In this document: positions 24,500 through 34,769 of the stretch, piece by piece
Layout of the letters: every line of letters begins with the position of its first letter
Numbering within the stretch: position 1 is the first letter of the stretch
Assembly: GCA_016722075.1 (NCBI GenBank)
Contig: JADKGW010000002.1
Span: 992,001 to 1,056,000, forward strand
DNA from: Candidatus Kouleothrix ribensis
GTDB taxonomy: Bacteria; Chloroflexota; Chloroflexia; Chloroflexales; Roseiflexaceae
Reading direction: 5' to 3'
DNA: 64,000 nt
Translations under genes and position numbers: made by a program
The notes under the pieces: model-generated
The model's database searches: none
The model's input: the letters and a program-made list of their open reading frames with translations, nothing else
Told to the model about the DNA's origin: nothing

Positions 24500-27400
24500 A
24501 TGCCGTTCAAGGAAGTCGATCCCAAGCTATCGTTCCCGGCGCTCGAGCAATCGGTGGCGCAGTGGTGGCACGAGCACGGCGTGGTCGCGCAAGCACTGGC
24601 CGCCGGCGACCGCGCCCGCCCGTTCATTTTCTTCGAGGGGCCACCCACGGCCAACGGCCGGCCGGGCGTTCACCACGTCGAGGCGCGCGTCACCAAAGAC
24701 TTAATCGTGCGCTACCAGCGCATGCGTGGCCGCTATGTCATCGGCGCGCGCGGCGGCTGGGACACCCACGGCCTGCCGGTTGAGGTCGAGGTTGAGAAAG
24801 AGCTGGGCTTCAACGGCAAGCCCGACATCGAGAAGTATGGCATTAAAGAATTCAATGCCAAGTGCAAAGAGAGCGTCAATCGCTATGTCGATGAGTTCGA
24901 GCGGCTGACCGACCGGATCGCGTTCTGGCTCGATCTCGACAACCCCTACACCACCTACGATAACAGCTACATCGAGTCGCTGTGGTGGATCTTGAAACAG
25001 TTCTGGGACAACGACCTGCTGTTTCGCGACTACAAGGTGACCATGCACTGCCCGCGCTGTGGCACGACGCTGGCCGACGCCGAGGTGGCGCTAGGCTTCG
25101 CAGACGATGTTGACGACCCGAGCGTGTGGATTCGCTTCCAGCACCAGCCCGGCAGCCATCCGCACGACGCCCAGCTGGCCGGCGCGGCGTTCCTGGCCTG
25201 GACGACCACGCCCTGGACACTGCCGGCAAATGTAGCGATTGCACTCAAGCCCGACGCCGACTATGCCCTTGTCGAGTATACCGGTGGCGCTCAACCCGAG
25301 CGGCTGGTGCTGGCGGCGGCGCGCGCCGATGCGGTGCTAGGCGCGGGCAACTACTCCGTGCTCGACAGCTTCAAAGGCGATGCGCTGTGGGGTGTGCGCT
25401 ACCAGCGCCTCTACGACGGCGTGCCCGGCGCGGGCGACAAGCCCGACCTGGATCGCGCCTATATCGCAATCGCCGACGAATTCGTGTCGCTCGACGACGG
25501 CACCGGGATCGTGCATATCGCCCCGGCGTACGGCGACCTCGAGATCGGACGCAAGTATAACCTGCCGACGCTCTTCTCAGTCGACCTGAGTGGCCAGACC
25601 TACCCGGCCTACCAGGGGCTAGGCTTCGGCGGCATGTTCTTCAAGCAGGCCGACCCACTGATCACCCGCAACCTGCACGAGCGCGGGCTGCTGTTCCGCA
25701 GCGAGCGCGTGCGGCACGCCTACCCGTTCTGCTGGCGCTGCAAGACACCGCTGCTATACTATGCCAAGCCCTCGTGGTACATTCGCACCACCGCCAAGAA
25801 AGAGCGGCTGGTGGCGCACAATCAAGCGATTCACTGGGTGCCCGAGCACATCAAGAACGGCCGCTTCGGCAACTGGCTGGCGAATAACATCGACTGGGCG
25901 ATCTCGCGCGAGCGCTACTGGGGCACGCCACTGCCGATCTGGATCTCGGACGACGGCAAGCACATGGAGTGCATCGGCTCGGTGGCCGAGCTCGAGCAGA
26001 AAGTCGGCCGCAGCCTGGCCGAGCTCGACCTGCACCGGCCGTATGTCGACGAGCTGACATGGCCCACGCCCGACGGCAGCGGCACAATGCGGCGGGTTGC
26101 CGACGTGGCCGATGCCTGGTTCGACTCGGGCGCGATGCCGGTGGCGCAGTGGCACTACCCGTTCGAAAACCGCGAGCTATTCGAGGTGGCCGGCCAGGCC
26201 GATTATATCTCGGAGGCGATCGACCAGACGCGTGGCTGGTTCTACACACTCCACGCTGTGTCGACACTCCTATTCGACCGGCCGGCGTTCAAGCATGTGA
26301 TCTGCCTGGGCCATCTCCTCGACGCCAAAGGCGAGAAGATGTCGAAATCGCGCGGCAATGTGGCCGACCCATTCGCGCTGATCGATCAGTTCGGTGCCGA
26401 TGCAGTGCGCTGGTATATGTTCGCCAGCGCCCCGCCCTACAACCCGCGGCGCTTCGGCCCCGACCAGGTTGGCGAGATGCTCAGGCAGTTCATGCTGACG
26501 CTGTGGAACACCTACAGCTTCTTTGTGACCTACGCCAACCTCGATGGTTGGGCGCCGAGCGGCACACCGGCCGATCCCGCCACGCTCCAGCCGATCGACC
26601 GCTGGGCGCATGCGCGCCTGCACGCGCTTGTGCGCGATGTCACTGCTGCGCTCGACAGCTACGATATCCACGCGCCGGCCAAGGCGATCGAGGCATTTGC
26701 CGACGAACTCTCGAACTGGTATGTGCGCCGCAACCGCCGGCGCTTCTGGAAGGCCGACGACGACGCCGACAAGCAGGCCGCTTACGACACCCTATACACC
26801 TGCCTGACCACGCTGACCCGCCTGTTCGCGCCGTTTATGCCATTCCTGGCCGAAGCGATCTGGCAGAACCTGGTGGTCGGGCAGATCGACGGCATGCCGC
26901 AGAGCGTCCACCTGGCGGCCTGGCCCCAGGCCGACGAAGCGGTAATCGACACGGCGCTACTGGCCGACACAGCCGTGCTACTCGAGGCGATCAGCCTGGG
27001 GCGGGCGGCCCGCCGCAGCGCCGGGCTGAAGGTGCGCCAGCCGCTCGATATGCTGTGGGTTCACGTACCGCGCGCCGCCCAGGCCGGGCTGGCACACTTC
27101 GAGGCCGAGCTGCGCGACGAGCTGAACGTCAAGCAGGTGCGCTACCTCGATGCCGCCACCACGCTGGTGACGTACCGCTTCAAACCAAACCTGCGCGTGG
27201 TTGGCAAGAAATATGGCAAGCTGGTGCCAGCGCTGACTCAGGCGCTCGCAGCACTGGCTGGTGCCGATGCGCGCGCGGCCGCGCAGGCGATCGAGGCCGG
27301 CCAGCCGCTGGTACTTACGGTTGGCGAGCAGGCGCTGGCGCTCACGCCCGACGAAGTGCTGGTCGAGAGCGTTGCGCCGGCGGGCTACGCGGTGGCCGAG

Positions 27401-27715
27401 CACGGCGGCGTGCTGGTGGCGCTCGACACTACCGTAACGCCGGAGCTGCGTGCCGAGGGGTTGGCGCGCGAGCTGGTGCGTAGCATCCAGGATGCGCGCA
27501 AGGCAGCCGGGCTGGCGATTGCCGATCGGATCGCCGTGACGCTGGCACAGGCCGATGCCGAGCTGGCAGCGGTGGTAGCGACGTGGGCGGGCTACCTACG
27601 CGCCGAAACGCTGGCTGAGACGCTGACACTGGAGGCGCCGGCAGCGGGCGCGCATATCAGCACGCTCGACCTCGACGGCCACGCGCTTACGCTAGGCATT
27701 ACCAGGCTGCGCTAG
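24500..27715 (+). CDS. ileS: Isoleucyl-tRNA synthetase, long (IleS2/eukaryal-like) type
   Basis: 1071 residues from ATG 24500 behind GGAGGA. Class I motifs: the HIGH region reads GPPTANGRPGVHHVEARVTKD and the KMSKS loop is GEKMSKSRGNV. Cysteine pairs CPRCG and CWRCK lie in the connective region; the CP1 editing domain includes LAWTTTPWTLPANVA and DGTGIVHIAPAYGD. The C-terminal anticodon-binding and extended domains resemble the IleS2 group, often less sensitive to mupirocin (family knowledge, not shown here). Transcription is controlled by the T-box upstream. Frame upstream of 24500 runs through the riboswitch and is not coding. Confidence 0.95.
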   Translation: MPFKEVDPKLSFPALEQSVAQWWHEHGVVAQALAAGDRARPFIFFEGPPTANGRPGVHHVEARVTKDLIVRYQRMRGRYVIGARGGWDTHGLPVEVEVEKELGFNGKPDIEKYGIKEFNAKCKESVNRYVDEFERLTDRIAFWLDLDNPYTTYDNSYIESLWWILKQFWDNDLLFRDYKVTMHCPRCGTTLADAEVALGFADDVDDPSVWIRFQHQPGSHPHDAQLAGAAFLAWTTTPWTLPANVAIALKPDADYALVEYTGGAQPERLVLAAARADAVLGAGNYSVLDSFKGDALWGVRYQRLYDGVPGAGDKPDLDRAYIAIADEFVSLDDGTGIVHIAPAYGDLEIGRKYNLPTLFSVDLSGQTYPAYQGLGFGGMFFKQADPLITRNLHERGLLFRSERVRHAYPFCWRCKTPLLYYAKPSWYIRTTAKKERLVAHNQAIHWVPEHIKNGRFGNWLANNIDWAISRERYWGTPLPIWISDDGKHMECIGSVAELEQKVGRSLAELDLHRPYVDELTWPTPDGSGTMRRVADVADAWFDSGAMPVAQWHYPFENRELFEVAGQADYISEAIDQTRGWFYTLHAVSTLLFDRPAFKHVICLGHLLDAKGEKMSKSRGNVADPFALIDQFGADAVRWYMFASAPPYNPRRFGPDQVGEMLRQFMLTLWNTYSFFVTYANLDGWAPSGTPADPATLQPIDRWAHARLHALVRDVTAALDSYDIHAPAKAIEAFADELSNWYVRRNRRRFWKADDDADKQAAYDTLYTCLTTLTRLFAPFMPFLAEAIWQNLVVGQIDGMPQSVHLAAWPQADEAVIDTALLADTAVLLEAISLGRAARRSAGLKVRQPLDMLWVHVPRAAQAGLAHFEAELRDELNVKQVRYLDAATTLVTYRFKPNLRVVGKKYGKLVPALTQALAALAGADARAAAQAIEAGQPLVLTVGEQALALTPDEVLVESVAPAGYAVAEHGGVLVALDTTVTPELRAEGLARELVRSIQDARKAAGLAIADRIAVTLAQADAELAAVVATWAGYLRAETLAETLTLEAPAAGAHISTLDLDGHALTLGITRLR

Positions 27716-28284
27716 AACCAATCCGTTGCATCATCACAGGCGATACTTCTGTTAAGGAATACTCTCAGAGACCTTTTCCTAATCGATCAACTCGTTGTTA
27801 TAGGTAAATCGATCGCGGATCGGCGCCCGCGCGCTCCGGCCGCTTCGCGTACATTGGGCAGCGCAGCATGCCGGCGTGCAGGTGCCAACCGTATGCGTCG
27901 AGATACCCACGCCGCACCGGATCTAGCGCTTGTAGTAGCGGAATGGGGGTGGCCAGCCAGCGGCAGGCTCAATCCCAGCCGTATGAACCCAGGGCCGGCC
28001 GGCCGAAACCCCGAGCGGGTTGATCGGCAGCCCGCAGGCACCAGCAGGGCTGCCAACCGCCGACGGCCATCCACAACCAGCCAGAAACCTTCGGAAAATT
28101 GTACTAGTACAAATCGAGCATCATCCGGCATGGCCCAGGCCAGCCCGACAGCTGCGTCTGTAAAGGAGCCTCGATTGTGTAGACCGCCAGCGGTGGGGGT
28201 TGCGGGGCGGTTTCGTCGCCGCACAACCCACCGCCCGACCGCCTGGTAGAACCGGTGCAGCGTATAGGCTGAAAGGAGCGTCGT
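27716..28284. other. Intergenic region with possible decayed reading frame on the minus strand
   Basis: No intact gene recognised. On the minus strand a protein-like stretch (DARFVLVQFSEGFWLVVDG, about 28128-28070) continues in one frame, and another protein-like stretch (GYLDAYGWHLHAGMLRCPMY) appears in a different frame around 27910-27850. This is what a frameshifted remnant would look like, but no family is recognised and chance is possible. Confidence 0.3.
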
Positions 28285-29037
28285 TTGAAAATTACCGGCA
28301 GATCAACGATTGATGCGCCGCGCGAGCAGGTGTGGGCCGCCCTCAACGATATCGAGGTGTTGGCGCGGATCGTTCCAGGCTGCGAACGGCTGGAACAAGT
28401 CGGTGAAAACGAGTTCGAAGGCACGGTCAAGATCGGCATTCAGTCGATCAAAGGCACCTACAACGGCAAGATCCGGCTTGTCGACATCCAGCCGCCCCAG
28501 CACTACAAGCTGATCGCCAGCGGCCGCAGCCCATCCGGCGTAGTCGACGGCGCCGGCACGGTCGACCTGGAGGAGCTGGATGGCCAGACGATTCTGAACT
28601 ACGCCGGCGACGCCCAGATCGGCGGCACGCTGGCGAGCGTTGGCCAGCGCCTGATCGAGGGCGCTTCGAAGCAGCTGATCAACCAATCGATCAAGGCGCT
28701 GGTCGAGCAGATTAAGCTACGCAACCAGCCGCCTGTGATTGAAGCCGCAGAGCCTGCCGCGCCTGAGCCAGCTGCTGCCCTGGCCGAAGAACCTGCCGCA
28801 CCCACGCCAACCGCAATCGCCGCCGAGGCCGAGCAGGCCCAGCCGCCGGCCACACCCACGCCGCCAGCGGCAGCATTCGAGCGCCGTGCGGTGGTTGTGC
28901 CGGCGCACGAGCAGCTCAAGCCCGAGTCGATCGTGCGCGGGGTGGTCGAAGACACGCTGCGCGACCAGCCCTGGCTGCCATGGGTAATCATCGCGTTCCT
29001 GATCGGCTTTCTGCTTGGCCGCGCCGGGCGCCGATAA
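28285..29037 (+). CDS. coxG: CoxG-family SRPBCC protein with C-terminal membrane anchor
   Basis: 250 residues; TTG start at 28285 with AAAGGAG at the right distance. Residues 1-150 match the CoxG family (KITGRSTIDAPREQVWAALNDIEVLARIVPGCERLE, shown in part, then GTVKIGIQSIKGTYNGKI). A proline/alanine-rich linker (about 155-215) leads to a hydrophobic anchor (PWVIIAFLIGFLLGRAGRR). CoxG is thought to tether CO dehydrogenase or related molybdenum hydroxylases to the membrane. It is first in a coxG-S-L-M group, fitting this role. Confidence 0.9.
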   Translation: MKITGRSTIDAPREQVWAALNDIEVLARIVPGCERLEQVGENEFEGTVKIGIQSIKGTYNGKIRLVDIQPPQHYKLIASGRSPSGVVDGAGTVDLEELDGQTILNYAGDAQIGGTLASVGQRLIEGASKQLINQSIKALVEQIKLRNQPPVIEAAEPAAPEPAAALAEEPAAPTPTAIAAEAEQAQPPATPTPPAAAFERRAVVVPAHEQLKPESIVRGVVEDTLRDQPWLPWVIIAFLIGFLLGRAGRR

Positions 29038-29122
29038 TCGAGGGCACCCGGCGGCGGACACCAGCCGATGGTCATTCTTTGCTGCCGAAGGCCTAATCTA
29101 CACCGTACACACATTCACACCA

Positions 29123-29215
29123 CGTACGCAATCGGCGGTTGTGCCTGCGGCAGCCTGGTTCTTTTCTGCTCGATTGTGTTCGCTGTATGCGCTTTACGCG
29201 CACAAACCGAGCTGC
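29123..29215 (+). repeat. Palindromic intergenic repeat R1, copy c
   Basis: Core CGTACGCAATCGGCGGTTGTGC then CTGCGGCAG (29123-29153) with a downstream GC-rich partner arm (TGCGCTTTACGCGCA and AGCTGCCACAGGGC). Sits between coxG and coxS. Confidence 0.55.
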
Positions 29216-29329
29216 CACAGGGCGTAAGCCGCGTCATAGAGAGGAGCTGCCGCCGCGCGTGCCCAGGAAGTGCCTATTCATACGCTTGTCGCCGGATGTG
29301 AATTCGGAAGCAATCAGGAGGTAGCTGGC

Positions 29330-29818
29330 GTGAGTACGATCTCAGTCACGGTCAATGGTCGGACCTACCAGAGTGATGTGGAAGCACGTACACTATTGGT
29401 ACACTATCTACGCGAGCAGCTGAACCTCACCGGCACGCACATTGGCTGCGATACCAGCCAGTGTGGCGCGTGTGTCGTATCGCTGAATGGTGTCAGCGTC
29501 AAATCGTGTACCGTGCTGGCCGTCCAGGCACATGGCGCCGAGATCACCACGATCGAAGGGCTGGCGGCCGACGGCCAGCTGCACGCGATTCAGGAAGGCT
29601 TCTGGGAGCAGCATGGCCTGCAGTGCGGCTTCTGCACCCCTGGCATGATCATGTCGGCCTACGACCTGCTTCAGCACAACCCCAACCCTTCCGAAGACGA
29701 GATCCGCCACGGCCTGGAAGGCAACCTGTGCCGCTGCACCGGCTACCAGAACATTGTGCGCGCCGTGCAGTATGCCGCAGAGAAGATGCAGGGAGGGGGG
29801 CGGCAATCACCACAATGA
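29330..29818 (+). CDS. coxS: Molybdenum hydroxylase small subunit, 2 x [2Fe-2S] (CoxS-like)
   Basis: 162 residues from GTG 29330 with a perfect AGGAGGT. N-terminal plant-type [2Fe-2S] ligands C40, C45, C48 and C60; C-terminal helical [2Fe-2S] ligands C99, C102, C134 and C136 (QCGFCTPGMIM and CRCTGY), exactly the pattern of CoxS/xanthine-dehydrogenase small subunits. It transfers electrons between the molybdenum site of the large subunit and the FAD of the medium subunit. Its stop overlaps the start of the large-subunit gene (ATGA), showing translational coupling. The partner large subunit is grossly truncated here. Confidence 0.95.
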   Translation: MSTISVTVNGRTYQSDVEARTLLVHYLREQLNLTGTHIGCDTSQCGACVVSLNGVSVKSCTVLAVQAHGAEITTIEGLAADGQLHAIQEGFWEQHGLQCGFCTPGMIMSAYDLLQHNPNPSEDEIRHGLEGNLCRCTGYQNIVRAVQYAAEKMQGGGRQSPQ

Positions 29819-30356
29819 CCAAGATGGTCGGCCAGGCGCTGAAGCGCCGCGAAGACCCCAAGCTGATTCGCGGCCAGGGCAATTTTCTCGACGACATCCA
29901 GCTGCATGGCATGGCGCATGCCGCGCTCCTGCGCAGCCCGTACGCGCACGCCCGCATCGTCGCAATCGACTAGCGATCAAGCGCTACATCGGCGTCGACG
30001 ATGTCGGCAACCCGATCAACCCGCTGATCATCGACGGCCAGCTGCACGGCGGCATCGCCCAGGCGCTGTACGAGCAGGGCGTGTACGACGAGAACGGCCA
30101 GCTGCTAAGCGGAACGCTGATGGACTACGCCGTGCCGAATGCGGCTATGCTGCGCACCTACGAGCACGACCGCACCGTGACGCCCGGCCCGGTGAACCCG
30201 ATGGGTGTGAAAGGCGCCGGCGAAGCCGGCACGATCGGCAGCGCGCAGGCGATCATGAACGCGGTGATCGACGCGCTTGCGCCGTTCGGTGTGAAGCATC
30301 TGCAAATGCCGGCGACCCCCGAGCGCATGTGGCGGGCGATGCAGGCCAAGGCCTAA
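29815..30356 (+). pseudogene. coxL: CO dehydrogenase-type large subunit (CoxL) with large internal deletion and frameshift
   Basis: ATG 29815 starts a normal large-subunit N-terminus (MVGQALKRREDPKLIRGQG, then HAALLRSPYAHARIVAID) that stops after 52 residues at 29973. Immediately downstream, in another frame, the normal C-terminus resumes (KRYIGVDDVGNPINPLIIDG through NPMGVKGAGEAGTIGSAQ) and runs to the stop at 30354-30356, about 128 residues. Family members have about 780-800 residues, so roughly 600 residues, including the whole molybdopterin-binding centre and the active-site loop, are missing at a junction near 29970. It cannot encode an active enzyme. A genuine deletion or an assembly misjoin would look the same. 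Confidence 0.9.
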
Positions 30357-30357
30357 G

Positions 30358-30415
30358 TTTTGAATTGTGAGTTCTGGGTTGCTTCGGGCTTAACTCAAAA
30401 CTCAAAGCTCAAAAC
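30358..30415. repeat. Inverted repeat before coxM
   Basis: GTTTTGA with GAGTT on the left arm and AACTC with TCAAAAC on the right form an imperfect AT-rich hairpin between coxL and coxM. A shorter relative (GTTGAGTG / CGCTCAAC) occurs near 41752-41776. Confidence 0.5.
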
Positions 30416-30430
30416 GGTAGAGGAGGACAT

Positions 30431-31297
<867 letters not shown>

Positions 31298-31423
31298 CAC
31301 TGCGTACCCCGCAGCTGCTGCGAGCAGCGTGAGCGCAGCGACCGCGCTCGCAACACCCGACACCAGCCTGCTGGCTGCCTAGCGCCCAAGGCAGGCGGCG
31401 CCAGCCGCCACCTCAAAGCGTGG

Positions 31424-31429
31424 TATCAT
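31424..31429 (+). promoter_or_regulatory. Candidate extended -10 before the MFS gene
   Basis: TGGTATCAT gives an extended -10 with TATCAT at 31424-31429; no good -35. Transcription would begin about 40 bases before the preferred MFS start. Confidence 0.4.
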
Positions 31430-31477
31430 AGGCCGCGCGCCGCAGTGCTGCAGCGCAGTACCACCAAAGCGGAGCGC

Positions 31478-32743
31478 ATGCACGACACCTCAGCCGAGAT
31501 TCTTCTGAAGCGCTATGCCAATCGCAACTTCGTGCTGAACGTGTTGGATGGCATCGCGTTTGTATTTGGCTTCAGCCTGATATCACGGCTCACGGTGCTG
31601 CCGCTGTTCGTGGCCCGGCTAACCAGCGAGCGCTGGGCGCAGGGGCTGCTGCCAACAATCGCGCAGGCAGGCATGCTGCTGCCGACGCTATTCATGGCCC
31701 CGCTGGTGACCAGCCTGCCGCGCCGCAAGCCGCTGATCATGGCCATGACGCTTGGCGAGCGCGTGCCTTTTCTGCTGCTGGGCATTGTGCTGCTCGGCTG
31801 GCCGGGCCTACCACCAGCTACACTGCTGGCGATCTTCTTCGCACTGTACGCCATGCAATCATTCAGTGCCGGGGCTATCGCCACAGCCTGGCAAGATTTC
31901 ATCGCCCGGCTGATCCCCCGGCCTCGCTGGGGTACCTTCTTCGGCCTGCAGAACGGCCTGGGCGCGGTGCTTGGCATCGTCAGCGCGGCGATTGCCAGCC
32001 AGATTCTGGCATCGCAACCCTTTCCCCAGAGCATCGGCATACTCGCGCTAATCTGCTTCGCCGCTATGATGCTCTCGTACCTATTCCTGGGGCTGACGGT
32101 CGAGCCAGCGCAGCCGGTGGCGCCGCGCCAGCCGATGCGCGCATTCCTGAGTGGCATCATGCCGCTGCTACGGCGTAATCATGCCTTCCGGCGCTACCTG
32201 CTGTGCCGCTCTGCAATCGCGCTCGGCCTGCTCGGCCATAGCTTCATCACTGCCGCCGCGATCGAGCGCTTCCAGCTGTCCAACTCCGATGTCGGCGGCT
32301 TCACTGCGGCCCTGCTGGCCGCGCAGGCGGTTGGGCATATTGGGCTGGGCGCACTCGGCGACCGCTGGGGGCACAAGCAGATACTCGAGCTGGCGACGAT
32401 CCTCGGGCTGGGTGCGCTGCTGCTGACGGCAGTGGCGCCGGCGGCGTGGTGGTTCTTCGGCATCTTCGCGCTGGTTGGCGCCGCCCAGGCCGGCTACCAG
32501 ATCTCGGGGTACACCGTGGTGCTGAGCTTCAGCACACCGGCCGAGCGCCCGACCTACATCGGCGTGGCCAACAGCATGCTCGCACCGGTGGCGACGCTTG
32601 GCCCGCTACTGGCGGCTACTGTCGCTGAGGCGGCCGGCTACAATGCCCTGTTCGTGCTGCTACTGGCGATCGGGGCGGCCGGCCTGGTGATGCTGCACTG
32701 GCGCGTGCCGCTGCCCAACCACACCGCCGCTGCCGGCCAGTGA
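31478..32743 (+). CDS. Major facilitator superfamily transporter
   Basis: 421 residues from ATG 31478 (GGAG only three bases away, so GTG 31445 is an alternative). About twelve hydrophobic helices; an MFS cytoplasmic loop equivalent (SLPRRKPLIMAMTLGERVP) follows helix 2 and GDRWGHKQ occupies the loop between helices 8 and 9. Substrate not predictable; the family includes sugar, drug and metabolite exporters. It converges on a membrane protease-like gene with only 16 bases between stop codons. Confidence 0.85.
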   Translation: MHDTSAEILLKRYANRNFVLNVLDGIAFVFGFSLISRLTVLPLFVARLTSERWAQGLLPTIAQAGMLLPTLFMAPLVTSLPRRKPLIMAMTLGERVPFLLLGIVLLGWPGLPPATLLAIFFALYAMQSFSAGAIATAWQDFIARLIPRPRWGTFFGLQNGLGAVLGIVSAAIASQILASQPFPQSIGILALICFAAMMLSYLFLGLTVEPAQPVAPRQPMRAFLSGIMPLLRRNHAFRRYLLCRSAIALGLLGHSFITAAAIERFQLSNSDVGGFTAALLAAQAVGHIGLGALGDRWGHKQILELATILGLGALLLTAVAPAAWWFFGIFALVGAAQAGYQISGYTVVLSFSTPAERPTYIGVANSMLAPVATLGPLLAATVAEAAGYNALFVLLLAIGAAGLVMLHWRVPLPNHTAAAGQ

Positions 32744-32759
32744 CATCAGCCACCCCAAC

Positions 32760-33599
32760 CTACACGCCCGCGTCGGGCGTGCTCGGCGTAGCCGCCGGCT
32801 GATCGCGCAGCCGCATGATCAGCCATAGGCCGCAGAGGCCGGCCAGCATCACCAGGCCCTCGCTCACCAGCAGGCGAGCGCTGCCCGAGAGCGGTACCAG
32901 CAGGGGCAGTGCGGCGACCACCCAATCGAGCAGGGCGTGCGCGCCGATCGCCAGCCATAGCCAGCGCAGGCTGCCGCGCCGGAACACCTGCAGCACCAGC
33001 ACCGACATAGCTACATGGAACATCATGGCCCAGACGCGCTCCCACACACCGGCCAGCCCGGCCCAGGCCGGCTGAGCGGCGATCTCGGCCAGCTGCTGGG
33101 CAACCTGAGCGCGCTGCTCGGGCGTGAGCGGCAGCGTACTCAGGTCGGTCTGCGCAAGCGCGATCAGCTGCACCAGCGTGAGCGCGCTGAGCCCGGCGAT
33201 CAGCAGCATCGACTCGATCCCACCGTGGCCCAGGCCATACATCACTGCCTTGTCCCAGGTCTTCGGCTCGTGGCGCATCAGCCAGCGGTAGCCGACGTAG
33301 CGGCCGAACTCCTCGAACAGGCCGGCCGTCAGCGCCAGCAGCGTCACCCACGCAAGCAGGAGCGGCCGCGAGGCCTGCAGCTGGGGGGCGATCAGCGCCT
33401 GGGTGATCTGCACCAGTGGAATCCGGCTAATGATCTGGAACAGGCCGAAGATCAGCGCGCCATATGCGAAGTAGCGCCAGCTGACGCCCAGGCGGCGTGC
33501 GACCAGCCAGCCCAGCCCCAGCGGGATGAGGATCTCGAGCAGAATTGCCGCGATCGACGTGGCGATCAGGCCTGGGCCGAGCTGAAATGAACTCGTCAC
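32760..33599 (-). CDS. YhfC-family putative intramembrane protease
   Basis: 279 residues, GTG start at 33599 overlapping the preceding stop by four bases (GTGA). Eight or so membrane helices. Motifs of the YhfC family (related to CPBP/CAAX-type membrane proteases): EEFGRYVGYRWL, GLGHGGIES, FHVAMSVLVLQ and GAHALLDWVV, providing a conserved Glu pair and histidines in membrane helices. Proteolytic activity in this family is inferred rather than shown. Cotranscribed with the upstream multi-spanning protein. Confidence 0.8.
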   Translation of the reverse strand: MTSSFQLGPGLIATSIAAILLEILIPLGLGWLVARRLGVSWRYFAYGALIFGLFQIISRIPLVQITQALIAPQLQASRPLLLAWVTLLALTAGLFEEFGRYVGYRWLMRHEPKTWDKAVMYGLGHGGIESMLLIAGLSALTLVQLIALAQTDLSTLPLTPEQRAQVAQQLAEIAAQPAWAGLAGVWERVWAMMFHVAMSVLVLQVFRRGSLRWLWLAIGAHALLDWVVAALPLLVPLSGSARLLVSEGLVMLAGLCGLWLIMRLRDQPAATPSTPDAGV

Positions 33600-34462
33600 G
33601 AGATTGCGCGGAAGGTGGCCAGCACCACCGCAAACAGCAGGCCACCGCCGAGCAGGCCGTACTCCCAGAACACACGCCGTGAGAGCGTACCCTCGAGATG
33701 GTTCTGCACCAGGCCGATCGCCACATAGAAGATCACCAGCAGCAGCGCGCCGCCGAGCAAGAACGAGGCTGCCCAATAATTCAGCGCCCAGGTCGCCTCG
33801 GCCAGTATGATGCCGATCATGCCGGCCAGCACCAGCATGCCGCGCTGTGGTGGCGCCCACTGCAGCAGTGCATAGGCCAGCAGCGCGCCAGTGGTGCCGA
33901 TCAGCGCGCCTGAATAGAGGAAGCGCAGGCGCGCATAGTAGGTGGCGCTGAACAGGCTAAACGCCAGCAGCAGCGTGATCGTCTGCAAGCCCAGCCGCGC
34001 GGCGTGCCGCACCTCGGGCCGCCGATCGAGCGCGTAGTGCTGGCCCAACAGCGCCGCCAGCAGCAGCCCGCCGGTAGCCACCAGCGCAATGATCGCGGCC
34101 GTCATCTCGAGCAGTGGGCTGAACAGCCGGAAGAACGCGAATGGCGCGACGATCGCGAATGACGGCAAGATCCAGAAGCCGGGCGCCAGCTCGAGCCGCA
34201 CGATCCCGAGGTTCAGCGTGGGCAGCCCGCGCAGCTGGATCTGCGGATGGTTGCGGATGAACAGATCAGCGCCGGTACTGGTAATGACCACCAGCGAGGC
34301 CACCAGCACCCACGAAAGCGTGATCAGCGGCAGGTCGCCCCCCAGCCGGGCGCGGAAGTTATTCGGGTTGATATCGATCAGAAACACCACAGCCAAGCCA
34401 ATCAACACCAGCAGCACCAGCGAGACGATTCGATCATAGCGAGGCGTAGGCGCAGGGTTCAC
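33596..34462 (-). CDS. Multi-spanning membrane protein of unknown function
   Basis: 288 residues, GTG start at 34462 behind GAGGAG. About eight hydrophobic segments and no soluble domain or recognised motif; loops carry FLIDINPNNFRARLGGDLP and FIRNHPQIQLRGLPTLNLG. Possibly one of the DUF families common in Chloroflexota (such as DUF5656), but I cannot confirm this. Translationally coupled to the YhfC-like gene, which suggests a shared process in the membrane. Confidence 0.7.
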   Translation of the reverse strand: MNPAPTPRYDRIVSLVLLVLIGLAVVFLIDINPNNFRARLGGDLPLITLSWVLVASLVVITSTGADLFIRNHPQIQLRGLPTLNLGIVRLELAPGFWILPSFAIVAPFAFFRLFSPLLEMTAAIIALVATGGLLLAALLGQHYALDRRPEVRHAARLGLQTITLLLAFSLFSATYYARLRFLYSGALIGTTGALLAYALLQWAPPQRGMLVLAGMIGIILAEATWALNYWAASFLLGGALLLVIFYVAIGLVQNHLEGTLSRRVFWEYGLLGGGLLFAVVLATFRAIS

Positions 34463-34566
34463 GGCAGGATCTCCTCAGCGAGCCGCATATCGGCCCGTGA
34501 TTCTAGCCGGTGTCGCGGGCGCTGTCAACTTGGCGAGGTTGAGAAGGTGTTCACTGTTGGGGTACA

Positions 34567-34640
34567 GGGACGCAGACACACGCCGACGAACGCGGACGTA
34601 GAATACGCTGTCCGCGTTCGTCCGTGCTCGTCCGCGTCCC
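34567..34640. repeat. Long imperfect hairpin, 31-base arms
   Basis: Left arm 34567-34597 starts GGGACGCAGAC and ends CGAACGCGGAC; right arm 34610-34640 starts GTCCGCGTTCG and ends TCCGCGTCCC. The arms pair with a few mismatches around a 12-base loop. Each arm contains repeats of a CGTCCG unit. It lies between divergent genes, so terminator function is unlikely. Confidence 0.75.
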
Positions 34641-34668
34641 AACCCCGTCAGTCTGAATAGGTACGAGG

Positions 34669-34698
34669 TTGACGCTGCCGCGACGCGAGTGTTAGAAT
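34669..34698 (+). promoter_or_regulatory. Promoter of the GNAT acetyltransferase gene
   Basis: TTGACG (34669-34674), 18-base spacer, TAGAAT (34693-34698). Places the start of transcription near 34705 and supports translation from ATG 34770. Confidence 0.65.
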
Positions 34699-34769
34699 GG
34701 GGCGTATTTTGCAGCTCGGGCCCCCAGCTGCCGCGCCGGATCGCCGAGCGGCCACGCAGTGGACACGTA

